NCBI GenBank assembly: GCA_963741565.1
Contig: CAVUIK010000016.1
Location: forward strand, 248,001 to 312,000
Length of the DNA stretch: 64,000 bases
Source: Ga0077555 sp963741565
Lineage (GTDB): Bacteria > Pseudomonadota > Alphaproteobacteria > Rhizobiales > Hyphomicrobiaceae
Direction: 5' to 3'
Of the stretch, positions 8,802 through 17,632 are shown one piece after another. Within the stretch, counting starts at the first letter, position 1; each line of letters opens with the position of its first letter. The notes beneath the pieces are model-generated. The model searched no databases, was not told the DNA's origin, and saw only the letters and a program-made list of their open reading frames with translations. The position numbers and the translations under genes were made by a program.

Positions 8802-9548
8802 ATGACTTCTGCCGTTATGGCCGTCATCGGCGCGGCCGTCCTTGCCACGTCGTTCCTGTCTGGAATCTTTGGGATGGCCGGCGGGTTGATCCTTCTGGGC
8901 GTGCTACTTCTGTTCATGGACGTGGTGCCGGCGATGGTGCTGTTCGGCGTCATCCAGATGGGCGCCAACGGCTGGCGGGCGCTGCTCTGGCGCCACCTCG
9001 CGCAATGGCATCTCATCTGGCGCTTCGTCATCGGCGCGACGGCTGCGTTTTTCGTCATGCGGCTCGTTGCCTTCATCCCGGACAAGGCGCTGCTCTATAT
9101 CGGCCTCGGCCTGCTGCCGTTCGCCGCCGAGGCGCTGCCGGAGAAGTATTATCCTGACATCACCAAGCCTTTCGGACCCTATCTCTGCGGGGGCTTCATC
9201 ATGGTGCTGCAACTGATCGCAGGCGCAGCGGGGCATATCCTCGACATGTTCTTCCAGCGAAGCGGGCTCGATCGGCGCGCGATCGTCGCGACGAAGGCCG
9301 TCTGCCAGACCATCGCGCATCTGTTCCGTGTGATTTATTTCGGCTCGCTCGCCAATGCGTTTTCGGTGGCGATCCCGTGGTGGGCGATCGTGGCGGCGCT
9401 GGCGCTGGCGTTTCTGGGAACCACACTTGCGTCATACGTCCTCGATCGGATGACGGACGCCGATTTCCGCGCCTGGAGCCGGCGCATCGTGTTCGGCGTG
9501 GCGATATCCTTCCTGCTCCGGGGGCTGTGGCTTCTGGTCAGCCCTTAA
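8802..9548 (+). CDS. TSUP (TauE/SafE) family membrane permease
   Basis: A 248-residue integral membrane protein with about eight hydrophobic segments. The first repeat carries SFLSGIFGMAGGLILLGVLLL, the TSUP signature for anion (sulfite, sulfonate, organosulfur or carboxylate) export or uptake. The second-repeat motif (GAAGHILDMFF) is less typical. The ATG at 8802 is chosen because the hydrophobic N-terminus starts there. Its stop overlaps the stop of the convergent metallophosphoesterase by two bases. Substrate unknown. Confidence 0.85.
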   Translation: MTSAVMAVIGAAVLATSFLSGIFGMAGGLILLGVLLLFMDVVPAMVLFGVIQMGANGWRALLWRHLAQWHLIWRFVIGATAAFFVMRLVAFIPDKALLYIGLGLLPFAAEALPEKYYPDITKPFGPYLCGGFIMVLQLIAGAAGHILDMFFQRSGLDRRAIVATKAVCQTIAHLFRVIYFGSLANAFSVAIPWWAIVAALALAFLGTTLASYVLDRMTDADFRAWSRRIVFGVAISFLLRGLWLLVSP

Positions 9549-10450
9549 GCGCGGCCACGCCACGGACGCGGCGGCATTTTGGTCGTCGAACCGTGGGTTG
9601 CATTCCAGACGCCCACGTCATGCGCGATCATCAGTGGTGGCTCGATCAGGCGGTGCTGGATCGCGTATCCGTCGAGCGTCCATTCGACATAACCCGGGCG
9701 CGGAATGCCAAGACCGGCCTTTTGGCGCTCGACGATGTTGAGGAAACTCGTGCCCGGCGCCCAGACGATATCGATGCCCTTATGGGTCAGCTTGCGGTGG
9801 ATATGGACGTGACCGCACGCAATCACCTTGACGCCTCCGGCTACGCAGAGATCGAGCAACCGCCAGCGCACCTCATGCGGCACCGCGAGTGTCGTGAATT
9901 TGGGATCGTCCGCCTCGGTGAGGTAGGGCGGCATGTGCTGGAACAGCAGCACGGGTCGGTTGCCGCGATCGCGCAATGCGCCCTCGAGAAAGGCCCACTG
10001 ATCCAGGGCCTCTCGTCGCTCGCTGCCAAGTAACGCCGTATCGATCCCGATGATCCGCCACTGGCCGACATCACGACACCACCATTGTGGGCCGATGTGC
10101 TGGCGCCAGCGCGCAATGCGCGCATTGTCGATCGGTTGGTCGAGGCGCACGGCCAGCGGCAACTCGCCGATATCGTGATTGCCGGGAATGGAGACCCAGG
10201 CGGCGGCGAGCCTGTCGTGCTCGAGCTTCGAAAAGACCAGATCGTCGCCGTCGCCGGCGCCGTCGAAGGACAGATCCCCGCTCGACACGACGAGGTCGGG
10301 AGGCGCTTCCGCGATCTCCGCTACGAAGACCTCCCAGTTGTCCATGAAGTAGGCGCGCTTGCGGCTCAGGTGCGTGTCTGACACCTGGATGATGCGAAAT
10401 CGCTGCGTCGTACTTGTCACGCCTGAACTCCCGATTGGATCGACGTCCAT
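9545..10450 (-). CDS. Calcineurin-like metallophosphoesterase
   Basis: A 301-residue two-metal phosphoesterase with all family blocks in order: D25-x-H27 (VSDTHL), GD at 58-59 (SSGDLSFDG), GNHD (IPGNHDIG), and late HMPP and CGHVHIH. This fits the cAMP phosphodiesterase (CpdA)/Icc-like subgroup; the true substrate is not shown. Its ATG overlaps the TGA of the upstream cyclase gene (TGATG), implying translational coupling. Confidence 0.85.
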   Translation of the reverse strand: MDVDPIGSSGVTSTTQRFRIIQVSDTHLSRKRAYFMDNWEVFVAEIAEAPPDLVVSSGDLSFDGAGDGDDLVFSKLEHDRLAAAWVSIPGNHDIGELPLAVRLDQPIDNARIARWRQHIGPQWWCRDVGQWRIIGIDTALLGSERREALDQWAFLEGALRDRGNRPVLLFQHMPPYLTEADDPKFTTLAVPHEVRWRLLDLCVAGGVKVIACGHVHIHRKLTHKGIDIVWAPGTSFLNIVERQKAGLGIPRPGYVEWTLDGYAIQHRLIEPPLMIAHDVGVWNATHGSTTKMPPRPWRGRA

Positions 10451-11142
10451 CAACCCTCGATCACAGCCACGGCCCGGATCGGCGATGCGGTGCCGCCACG
10501 GATCTTCAACGGAAACGCGATAAACCGGAACCGTCCCTTGCCGACGACCGCCTCGAGATTCCACAGACACTCGATATGCGTGATGCCACGTGCAGCGCAA
10601 GCCTTGTGCGCGAGGAAGTTCGGCTCGCCCTCCGGGGCGGGACTGATCGCCTCGACACCAAACATGAGAATCTTGTGATCGGCGAGCCAATGCACGGCGT
10701 CGACATGGAGGCCTGGGAAGTCGTGGAGATACCCGGGCTTGCCCCAGAGCCGGGCATTGACGCCAAGATGAATGAGGACGGTGTCGCGCGCCCGGATCTG
10801 CTGGCCCGTGGCCTTCAGCGCGGTCTCCATTTCGGCGACGGTAACTTGGTGCTTCAGGGGAACGTAGCTGAGGTCGAGACAGATGGCCTCGGTGTAGAAG
10901 TTCTCCAGCGGCACCTGATCGATCGAGGCGGCGCTTGGATCGGGGTTGAAATGACAGGGCGCGTCGACATGGGTGCCGGCGTGATCGCTCAAGGCAATCG
11001 ACATCGCCTTCGACGTGAACTCGGTGCTTCCAGCCCGCTTGATTTCGGTGTGGTCGTTCCACGTCGTCATCACCACGGGAGGATGCGAGGGATGAGCTGG
11101 CGTGCGGTGATAGATCTCGCGTGACAAGTCGATCAATTGCAT
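10450..11142 (-). CDS. Cyclase / kynurenine-formamidase-like metal hydrolase
   Basis: A 230-residue member of the cyclase family. The metal-binding signature HAGTHVDAPCHF lies at residues 54-65, with H54, H58, D60 and H64. Relatives hydrolyse N-formylkynurenine, isatin or related cyclic amides or lactones. The isolated context, coupled to a metallophosphoesterase, gives no tryptophan pathway. The ATG at 11142 (MQLIDLSREI) is the standard family start. Confidence 0.85.
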   Translation of the reverse strand: MQLIDLSREIYHRTPAHPSHPPVVMTTWNDHTEIKRAGSTEFTSKAMSIALSDHAGTHVDAPCHFNPDPSAASIDQVPLENFYTEAICLDLSYVPLKHQVTVAEMETALKATGQQIRARDTVLIHLGVNARLWGKPGYLHDFPGLHVDAVHWLADHKILMFGVEAISPAPEGEPNFLAHKACAARGITHIECLWNLEAVVGKGRFRFIAFPLKIRGGTASPIRAVAVIEG

Positions 11143-11516
11143 CGTGGGCTTCCTTTGGGTCGGTGCGCCGGGGGATCGACGCGCCGAGGCAACGGCATGC
11201 TGCCACTGCGCCCGGGGATTGCCAACGCATTGCAGCTTCAGGTCGCGGATCGATCCAGCAACACTAAAAAGCCCGAATCTACAACGAAACGATACAATCT
11301 CAGATTGCTTGCGATGACTGAGCCAGTCCGCGAGCCTCCGCCAGCTCGCAGCGGGGCCCATCGAAACCGGCGCATCTCGTCCGGTCGTTTGATGGTGCAC
11401 AGCGGGCCTGCGCAGAGAGCCAATCGGCATTGAACGCAGCGGCCGGCGACGACATCGCCGGATCGCACATTCCATCAAAACGTGGCGTGAGGGTGGGTCA
11501 ACCGAAGAGGTCTGAC
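11143..11516. other. 374-bp divergent intergenic region
   Basis: Lies between the cyclase (minus) and the GCS2-like ligase (plus), so it should hold promoters for both. A TACAAT hexamer at 11293-11298 is the best -10-like match, but no -35 at standard spacing is seen. No coding signal was recognised. Confidence 0.4.
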
Positions 11517-12761
11517 ATGACACAGCGTATGCAAACGACGACCAGCGCACTGGCGTTAGCGCCCGACACCGAGGTCATAACGGCGGCGCGGCCGCCAGCC
11601 GGTGGCGCTAAACAACACCCGCCGATCGTGTTCGCGCAGAGCGATCCGCTGACGCTGGGCGTCGAAATTGAACTGCAGTTGATCGACCCGGTGACGATGG
11701 GCCTGAGCCCAAGGGCCGACGAGCTGCTGGCGGCCTGCCCAGACGTCAAGAACCTCAAACCCGAGTTCTTCAAGAGCACGATCGAGCTGTGCACCGATGT
11801 GTGCCGTACGGTCCAGGACGTGGAGGCGAGCCTCGGCCGCGATCTGCCCCTTGTCGGGCGGGCGGCAGCCGAGCTTGGCATTGGACTGGCGGCGACCGGT
11901 TGCCACCCATTCGCGGAGTACGCCACATCCGAGATCATGCCGGACGAGCGCTATCTCGAGCTGATGGAACGGACGCAGATGCCGTTGCGCCGGATGATGG
12001 TCTATGGGCTTCACATGCATCTTGGCATGGGGAGCGGCGATGATTGTATCCGTTTCAACAACGTGTTCCTGCGCTGGCTGCCGCATCTCCTCGCCCTATC
12101 GGCGAGTTCGCCCTTCTGGCAGGGGCAGGACACGGGCCTCGCGTGCTGGCGGCCGAGCGTCTATGCCTCGCTGCCGACGTCGGGCCACGCCTACCGGATG
12201 CGCGACTGGCGCGAGTTCGAGACGCTGCATGGGGCGCTGATAAGGTCAGGCTCGATTAACTGCACCAAGGATCTTTGGTGGGACATGCGGCCGAGCCCCG
12301 GGTTCGGCACCCTCGAGTTCCGGATGTGTGATGGCACCGCAACGCTGGCGGAGACGCTGGCCGTCACGGCCTTCCTGCACATTCTCGCGCATATCGAGGC
12401 CGATCGCATCCGCCACATCGGGGTAGTGGTGCCGCCGCCGCGCTGGACCATCCGCGAGAACAAGTGGCGCGCCATGCGTTTCGGACTCGAGGCGGAGATC
12501 GTCATTGATCAGGACGGCAATACGGCACGGGTCGTCGACCAGATCCGGGACGTGTTGGCTGAGGCCGCGCCACTGATCAAGCGGATGGGGTATGAGCCCT
12601 ATGTCGCGACGATCAACGAGGTGCTGACTCGCGGCAACAGCTCGACCCGCCAGCGCGCCGTGTTCAACGCCAACGGCTCGCTGCATGACGTTGTCGCGCA
12701 CAACATGCACGAGAGTGGGACGGGTCAACCGGTCTGGTTCGCGGAGACGGGGCAACCGTAA
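11517..12761 (+). CDS. Carboxylate-amine ligase, GCS2 (YbdK/EgtA-like) family
   Basis: A 414-residue glutamate-cysteine-ligase type 2 domain protein. Seen: the ATP-grasp-like entry LGVEIELQLID, the GLHMHLGM strand, FWQGQDTGLACWR, and FGTLEFRMCDGT, which carry acidic metal-binding positions. The family makes gamma-glutamyl or other carboxylate-amine bonds using ATP; this branch often has weak or unknown activity. An AGAGG Shine-Dalgarno lies 8 bp before the ATG. About 40 residues precede the conserved domain. No glutathione synthetase is adjacent. Confidence 0.85.
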   Translation: MTQRMQTTTSALALAPDTEVITAARPPAGGAKQHPPIVFAQSDPLTLGVEIELQLIDPVTMGLSPRADELLAACPDVKNLKPEFFKSTIELCTDVCRTVQDVEASLGRDLPLVGRAAAELGIGLAATGCHPFAEYATSEIMPDERYLELMERTQMPLRRMMVYGLHMHLGMGSGDDCIRFNNVFLRWLPHLLALSASSPFWQGQDTGLACWRPSVYASLPTSGHAYRMRDWREFETLHGALIRSGSINCTKDLWWDMRPSPGFGTLEFRMCDGTATLAETLAVTAFLHILAHIEADRIRHIGVVVPPPRWTIRENKWRAMRFGLEAEIVIDQDGNTARVVDQIRDVLAEAAPLIKRMGYEPYVATINEVLTRGNSSTRQRAVFNANGSLHDVVAHNMHESGTGQPVWFAETGQP

Positions 12762-12773
12762 GGCAATCGTCTC

Positions 12774-12798
12774 GCCGCCGATTTCAGACATCGGCGGC
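12774..12798. terminator. Bidirectional hairpin between convergent genes
   Basis: A perfect 9-bp GC-rich stem (12774-12782 with 12790-12798) and a 7-nt loop. It sits in the 50-bp gap between the convergent GCS2-like ligase and the alpha/beta hydrolase. Confidence 0.65.
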
Positions 12799-12811
12799 AA
12801 GACTGTTGGTT

Positions 12812-13672
12812 TCAGCGTCGGTCGGGCTTGTTGGAAATCGCGTGCTGGCCGGCGCTGACGTCGACGAGGAACCGGCGCACAGCGCTTATCGCGTTGTAGT
12901 CGTAGAGGTTCGTGTGGGCGGCTTCGGGGAAGACTTCGAAACGTTTCGGTTCCGGTGCGGCCTCGTAGAGGGTGTGGCCGAGTCGGAAGGAGACGAGGCG
13001 GTCGCGGCGCCCATGCATGACCAGCAGCGGCATCCGCAGTTGTCCGATGACGGCCAGCGAATTGTACTGGTCGCGCAGCAGCTGGCGCACTGGCAGGAGT
13101 GGCACGAATTGCCGCCAGGCATCGACCATCGACGTAAAGGGTGCCTCCAGGATCAGTGCCGATGCCTCGCGGCGTAACGCCACCTGCAGCGCCACGCTGG
13201 TTCCCAAGGACTCGCCATAGATCACGATCTGCTGCGGGACCAGGCCTTCGCGGGTCAAGGTGTCGTAGGCGAGGACGCCATCCCCAACGTTGGCGGTCTC
13301 GCTGGGCTGACCACTGCTGCCCGAATAACCGCGATAGGCCATCATATAGACGCCGTAGCCCTCGGCCTCAAAGCTGGCGACCCGCCCCGACCGGTAGGTG
13401 AGCGGATCGCCGTTGCCGTGAAAATAAAGCAGCGTCGGTTGGCCGTGGCGACCCTTGAGGCGCCAGACGACGAGGCGTTGGCCATCGGGCGTCACGAGTT
13501 GCTGCTCAACGACCGAATCGAGACGCACATCGGTCGGGTTCGTTCGCGTCGGTGCGATCTGATAGGTGATGCGGCGTTCGCCGAGGTAGATCCCGACGCA
13601 CGCGAGGACATAGCTGGCGGCAGTGACACTAAGGACAAGCCGCCCCCGGCGCCGCAGCCATTGCCGGATCAT
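12812..13672 (-). CDS. Membrane-anchored alpha/beta hydrolase (Bem46/ABHD13-like)
   Basis: A 286-residue protein with one N-terminal membrane segment (about residues 11-30) followed by an alpha/beta hydrolase domain. The complete triad is visible: S155 (YGESLGTS), D224 (HGRRDRLV) and H253 (EAAHTNLY), with FHGNGDP as oxyanion loop. Probably an esterase or thioesterase facing the periplasm. The ATG at 13672 is preferred; a GTG at 13723 overlaps the upstream ThDP gene and is an alternative. It is the third gene of the minus-strand unit 16076-12812. Confidence 0.82.
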   Translation of the reverse strand: MIRQWLRRRGRLVLSVTAASYVLACVGIYLGERRITYQIAPTRTNPTDVRLDSVVEQQLVTPDGQRLVVWRLKGRHGQPTLLYFHGNGDPLTYRSGRVASFEAEGYGVYMMAYRGYSGSSGQPSETANVGDGVLAYDTLTREGLVPQQIVIYGESLGTSVALQVALRREASALILEAPFTSMVDAWRQFVPLLPVRQLLRDQYNSLAVIGQLRMPLLVMHGRRDRLVSFRLGHTLYEAAPEPKRFEVFPEAAHTNLYDYNAISAVRRFLVDVSAGQHAISNKPDRR

Positions 13673-13712
13673 TGTCGCGCCGTCGCGGACACCGATTGAT
13701 ACCGGATAGGCC

Positions 13713-15386
13713 TCACGCCTCACCGAAGTGAATGCGGCGGTAGGCGCGTGACGGGATCAGGTCGTCGGTGTGGATATCCCAGAGCCCCGCGGTGTTCGGC
13801 CGTGCTGTGCTCGCGGAACAGGCCTTCCATGCGGCCCAGCGCGCTGACGTTGGCGCCGCGCAGCCCCAAGCCCGTTGCGACCGCCGCCAGATCGCCGCGC
13901 CCGTGTATGGCGCCCGACGGATCGATCTCGTTGGCGCGGAACTTGTGGAATTCGGCGCCATAGCCGCCGTCGTTGATGATGGCGACCAGCATCTGGATGC
14001 CCTGCCGGCGGATGGTCTCCAGCTCCTGCACGTGCATCATGATGCTGCCGTCGCCTTCGATCAGCGCCACCTTGCCGTCGCCGCGCGCCTTGGCGATGCC
14101 GATGGCGGCGGGCAGCGCCGAGCCGATGGCGCCGAAGTCGACGAAGACGTGGATCTTGTCCGGTGCGCGGTTCTTGATGTGCGTCATCGCGATCGAGAAG
14201 TAGTGACCGCCGCCGACGACGATGTCCCAGTCCTTCGGGATGGTGCGGTCGAGTTCCTCGATGGCGCGGCGCGGATCGACCGTGTTCGGCTGCACCGGAT
14301 ACGGCTTGGCGTCGGGCACGTCGGCGGCGATCGCACTGGCGATGTCCGGTGTGCGGAAGCCCGGACGCTTGATGTTCTTCTGCTTGCAGGCTGGTCGAGG
14401 ATCGCGGCGGCCGTCGCCTTGGCGTCGGCGCGCACATGGAGGTCGGCGGTCTTGCAGGCCCTGCCAGAGGCCGCGCGGGTTGGTGTCGACCTGCACGACC
14501 TTGGCGTCCGGGATAGAGATAGCCGCCCTCGGTCGTGTAGTGGCCAAGGCCGACGCCGAAGGCCAGCACCAGATCGGCTTCGGCGAACCGCTCGCGCGCG
14601 AAGTCGCTGGCGAAGGCGCCGGCGAGGTCGAGGGCATAGGGGTTGCCGTTGAACAAGCCCTTGCCGAGCAGCGACGTGGCGAGCAGCGCGCCGATCTGCT
14701 CGCCGAGCGCCTCGATCTCGGGCCTGGCGCCGGAGCGCGACGGCGCCGCGTCCGGCGATGATCATCGGCTTCTCGGCTTCCGCGATCATGGCGACGACGC
14801 GATCGACGATCGCGGGATCGGGCAGCGGTCGCTGCGCGACGGGCACCAGCTCGGACGAGGGCGTGTAGTCGGTCAGGTGCGGCCACGCCTGCTTCTGCAT
14901 GTCCATCGGCACCGAGAGCACCACCGGGCGGCGCTCGACCTGGGCCACCTGGAAGGCCTCGCGCACGTTGTCGAGCAGCCGGTCGACGTGGCGGACGGGC
15001 ACGTAATGCGCGCCGGTCGCCAGCGTCAGCGGCGCCATGTCGATCTGCTGCAGATACCAGGCGGCGGCGATCGGGCTAGTCGCCGGCGAAGATCACCATC
15101 GGCGTGTTGGCGCGGGCCGCGCAGGTGAGCGCGGTCATGATCTGGGTGAAGCCCGGGCCGCAGGTCGTCGAGGCGACGCCGACCTTGCCGGTCGCGCGGG
15201 CGTAGCCGTCGGCCATGGCGACGGCGCAGTGCTCGTGGCGGGCATGCACGACGCTGCATGCCCGGCAGCTCGGCCATCGCCGTCGACCAGTACATGTTGG
15301 CGTCGCCCATCAGCGTGAACAGGTGATCGACGCCTTCGGCCTTGAAGGCGCGGGCGAGCATGCCGGATGTGTTGAGCTTTGCTCAT
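13713..15386 (-). CDS. ThDP-dependent enzyme of the acetolactate-synthase-like family, multiply frameshifted
   Basis: All three ThDP-enzyme domains can be read, but only by changing frame about eight times (near 15365, 15250, 15075, 14730, 14525, 14460, 14395 and 13800). Fragments in order: AFKAEGVDHLFTLMGDANMY; HEHCAVAMADGYARATGKVG, holding the catalytic glutamate; a TCGPGFTQIMTAL block; RRPVVLSVPMDMQKQAWP; the central domain with LVLAFGVGLGHYTTEGGY; and the cofactor motif GDGS to NDGGY. The conserved motifs are intact and the total length (about 557 residues) is normal, so clustered consensus errors are likelier than decay. Reaction unknown; relatives decarboxylate or carboligate 2-oxo acids. 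The ATG at 15386 follows the CoxG-like stop by 4 bp. Confidence 0.72.
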
Positions 15387-15390
15387 GGGA

Positions 15391-16076
15391 TCAGGTCCTT
15401 TTGCCGAACAGGGAGCGAAAGCCAGGATTTGAAGGCCGCCCAGAGAATGCGGCCGGCGCTGAGTTCGGCAGCGGCGGCCGGCGGCGGCGATGTGGCCAGC
15501 CGCGATGCCACTGCGGCGGTCGATGGTGCCGGTGCGGCGCCATTCGTCGACGACGGGAGCCGGAGCGGCAGCCGTTGCGGGTTGCGCGGTCGCAACCGGG
15601 TCAGAACTGGACGGCGACCGCGAGCAGACCGGCGTTCGGCCACCATCTTCGCCATGTTGGTCGAGAATTCGGCGAGCAGCGCGCGCGCCACGTGCACGCC
15701 GCCGGCGTTGGCGAAGGTCTCGAGCGGACCTGTGACGGAGTAGTCGCCGTCGACTTTAAGCGTGGTCGTGTCCGTACCGCTGACCGTCACTATGCCCATT
15801 GGCCAGCGCTCGTGACGCGCCGCGCCCATCGATGCCGCGGCCTTCGATCGTGCAGGTCCGGGCCGTATGATCGTAGGTGAGCGTCGCCTCGCCCTTGAAC
15901 ACGGCGACCGTCGGCCCGAACTTGACGCGGATCGAACCCTTCCACGCGTCGCCCTCTTTGTCCGGCGAGAGGGTCGCGCCGGGGATGCACGCGGCGACCA
16001 GCGCCGGGTCGCTCAGCAGCGGCCAGACGTCGTCTGGCGGCGACGGGATCGTCGTCTTCTCGCTTATGGATGGCAT
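15391..16076 (-). CDS. CoxG/SRPBCC-family protein, frameshifted
   Basis: The N-terminal half (VWPLLSDPALVAACIPGA; WKGSIRVKFGPTVAVFKGEATLTYD) is the CoxG (carbon monoxide dehydrogenase subunit G) form of the START-like SRPBCC fold. After about 15810 the coding signal changes frame (VTVSGTDTTTLKVDGDYSVTG, then ALLAEFSTNMAKMVAE). Near 15400 it changes again, to end AAFKSWLS...LFGKRT at 15391, the usual tail of this family. Total about 228 residues. No CO dehydrogenase subunits are near, so it probably serves as a lipid or cofactor-binding helper for the downstream ThDP enzyme. Confidence 0.68.
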
Positions 16077-16266
16077 GGCTCTCGGATATCACGAATGAGG
16101 GGGAAGCGGCGTTACCATAGAGCACGCGGTTCAATACCTCAAATGCATGCCCAGCATAGAGGCATACCGAGTTGGCACGGCACGGCTCAGGTCGAGCCTG
16201 TACGGTGCCACCAGGCCGTGCCACAGTCCCCAAGTGGCATTGGTTCTGTTCATACAGGAGCGCGAC

Positions 16267-17163
16267 ATGGCCCAGACGTCAGCCCGACAGACGAGCCCTC
16301 ACGGAACGACCTACGAATTCGATGTGGCCGACGTCGAGTACGTGCGGCATGAAACCGGCCCCCTGCTCGCCCGCGTATTCCGGCCGCGTGGTGCCGGGCC
16401 CTTCCCGATTCTGCTCGATATCCACGGAGGTGCGTGGTGCAATGGTGACCGCCACAACGATACGCAGCTGAACGAGATCCTGGCGCGGGCCGGCATCATC
16501 GTCGTGGCCTTGGACTTCCGCCAGCCGCCCACCGCCAGTTATCCCGGCTCGATCGCCGATATCAACTATGCCGTGCGCTGGGCCAAGACGCAGGCCGCCA
16601 AATGGAGCGGCCGCGCCGGCAAGGTCGGCGTTCTCGGCATCTCCAGCGGCGGGCATCAGGGTATGCTGGCGGCCATGCGCCCGAAGGATGCGCGTTACGC
16701 GGCGGTGCCGTCCGGCCCACTCGGTTCGCACGATGCCTCGATTGCGGCCGTGGTGATGCTGTGGCCAGTGATCGATCCGCTCGGCCGCTATCGCTACGCC
16801 AAGGAGATGATCGCCAAGGGTGGTGCCATTCCCGAGCAGCTGCCGCGCGTGATCCCGAGCCACGACACGTATTGGGGCAGCGAAGCTGCGATGGAGGAGG
16901 GGGCGCCGACGTCCATCCTGGCCAAAGGCGAGAAGGTGGCGCTGCCGCCGGTACTTTATGTGCAGGGACGCGGTGACAAGGTGCATCCGCTGCCGCAGCT
17001 CGAGGCCTTCGTCGCGGCCTACAAGGCGGCGGGCGGCCCGGTTGATCTGGCCCTTTATGATGGCGAAGACAGCGGCTTCGTGGTGCGCGATACCCGCAAT
17101 CCCGCCAATCGCGAGGACGCGCTCCAGCGCATCATTGCCTTCACTCACAAACATCTCGGTTGA
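16267..17163 (+). CDS. Alpha/beta hydrolase, HSL-type esterase lacking the usual histidine
   Basis: A 298-residue protein. The oxyanion motif HGGAW is at residues 53-57, the nucleophile S126 in GISSG, and the acid D237 in QGRGDKVHP. In hormone-sensitive-lipase-type esterases the histidine sits in an HGF motif; here the matching position reads GEDSGF (266-271), with serine at 269. The reading frame is clean there, so this is not an indel artefact. It could be inactive, use another histidine, or be a non-ester enzyme. An AGGAG Shine-Dalgarno lies 7 bp before the ATG. First gene of a long plus-strand cluster. Confidence 0.8.
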   Translation: MAQTSARQTSPHGTTYEFDVADVEYVRHETGPLLARVFRPRGAGPFPILLDIHGGAWCNGDRHNDTQLNEILARAGIIVVALDFRQPPTASYPGSIADINYAVRWAKTQAAKWSGRAGKVGVLGISSGGHQGMLAAMRPKDARYAAVPSGPLGSHDASIAAVVMLWPVIDPLGRYRYAKEMIAKGGAIPEQLPRVIPSHDTYWGSEAAMEEGAPTSILAKGEKVALPPVLYVQGRGDKVHPLPQLEAFVAAYKAAGGPVDLALYDGEDSGFVVRDTRNPANREDALQRIIAFTHKHLG

Positions 17164-17183
17164 ACGTCACCAGGAGGAACTGC

Positions 17184-17603
17184 ATGTCCAAGTCCAAGAT
17201 CGTTCGTGCCTCGGGGCGCGCCACCAAGACCCAACCGAACACCAGCTTCGTTGGTACCGTCTATGCCGATGAGGTGGTGGTCGGCGAGGCGCCGTCGCGC
17301 ATGCGGGCGACGCGGGTGTCCTTCACGCCGGGTGCGCGCACCAACTGGCATACGCACCCCGTCGGGCAGACGCTTTACTGCCTGTCGGGCGCTGGCCGCT
17401 ATCAGGCCGATGGAGAAGCGCCGCACGAGCTGTTGCCGGGTGACACCGTCATGATCCCGCCGGGACTCAAGCACTGGCACGGCTCGGCGCCAGGGCACCT
17501 GTTCTGCCATCTCGCGATGTCCGAGATCGACGACAAGGGCGGCGGCACGACCTGGTTGGAGCCGGTGTCGGACGCCGACTACGCAAAGAAACCGGCGAAA
17601 TAG
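17184..17603 (+). CDS. Single-domain cupin protein
   Basis: A 139-residue RmlC-type cupin. Motif 1 is GARTNWHTHPVGQTLYCLSG, holding two histidines and the glutamine in place of the usual glutamate. Motif 2 is PGDTVMIPPGLKHWHGSAPG with the third histidine. A 2-His/Gln/His metal site is likely. Relatives include small dioxygenases, isomerases and carboxymuconolactone-decarboxylase-linked cupins. A perfect AGGAGG precedes the ATG. It sits 20 bp after the esterase and 29 bp before the SDR gene, in an operon-like layout. Confidence 0.82.
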   Translation: MSKSKIVRASGRATKTQPNTSFVGTVYADEVVVGEAPSRMRATRVSFTPGARTNWHTHPVGQTLYCLSGAGRYQADGEAPHELLPGDTVMIPPGLKHWHGSAPGHLFCHLAMSEIDDKGGGTTWLEPVSDADYAKKPAK

Positions 17604-17632
17604 ACGGTGATACAACCCAAGGACATGAACGC

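Noticed and set aside
10414..11124. A 236-residue plus-strand frame opposite the cyclase gene
   Set aside because: Antisense shadow of a gene with clear catalytic motifs; its protein has no family features.
9545..11230. One long minus-strand frame covering both the metallophosphoesterase and the cyclase region
   Set aside because: Only 9545-10450 has phosphoesterase homology; upstream it merely shadows the cyclase gene, which reads in another frame with the HxGTHxD motif.
13768..14652. A long plus-strand frame opposite the ThDP enzyme
   Set aside because: Arises from GC-rich codon bias on the opposite strand; the minus strand carries the ThDP motifs.
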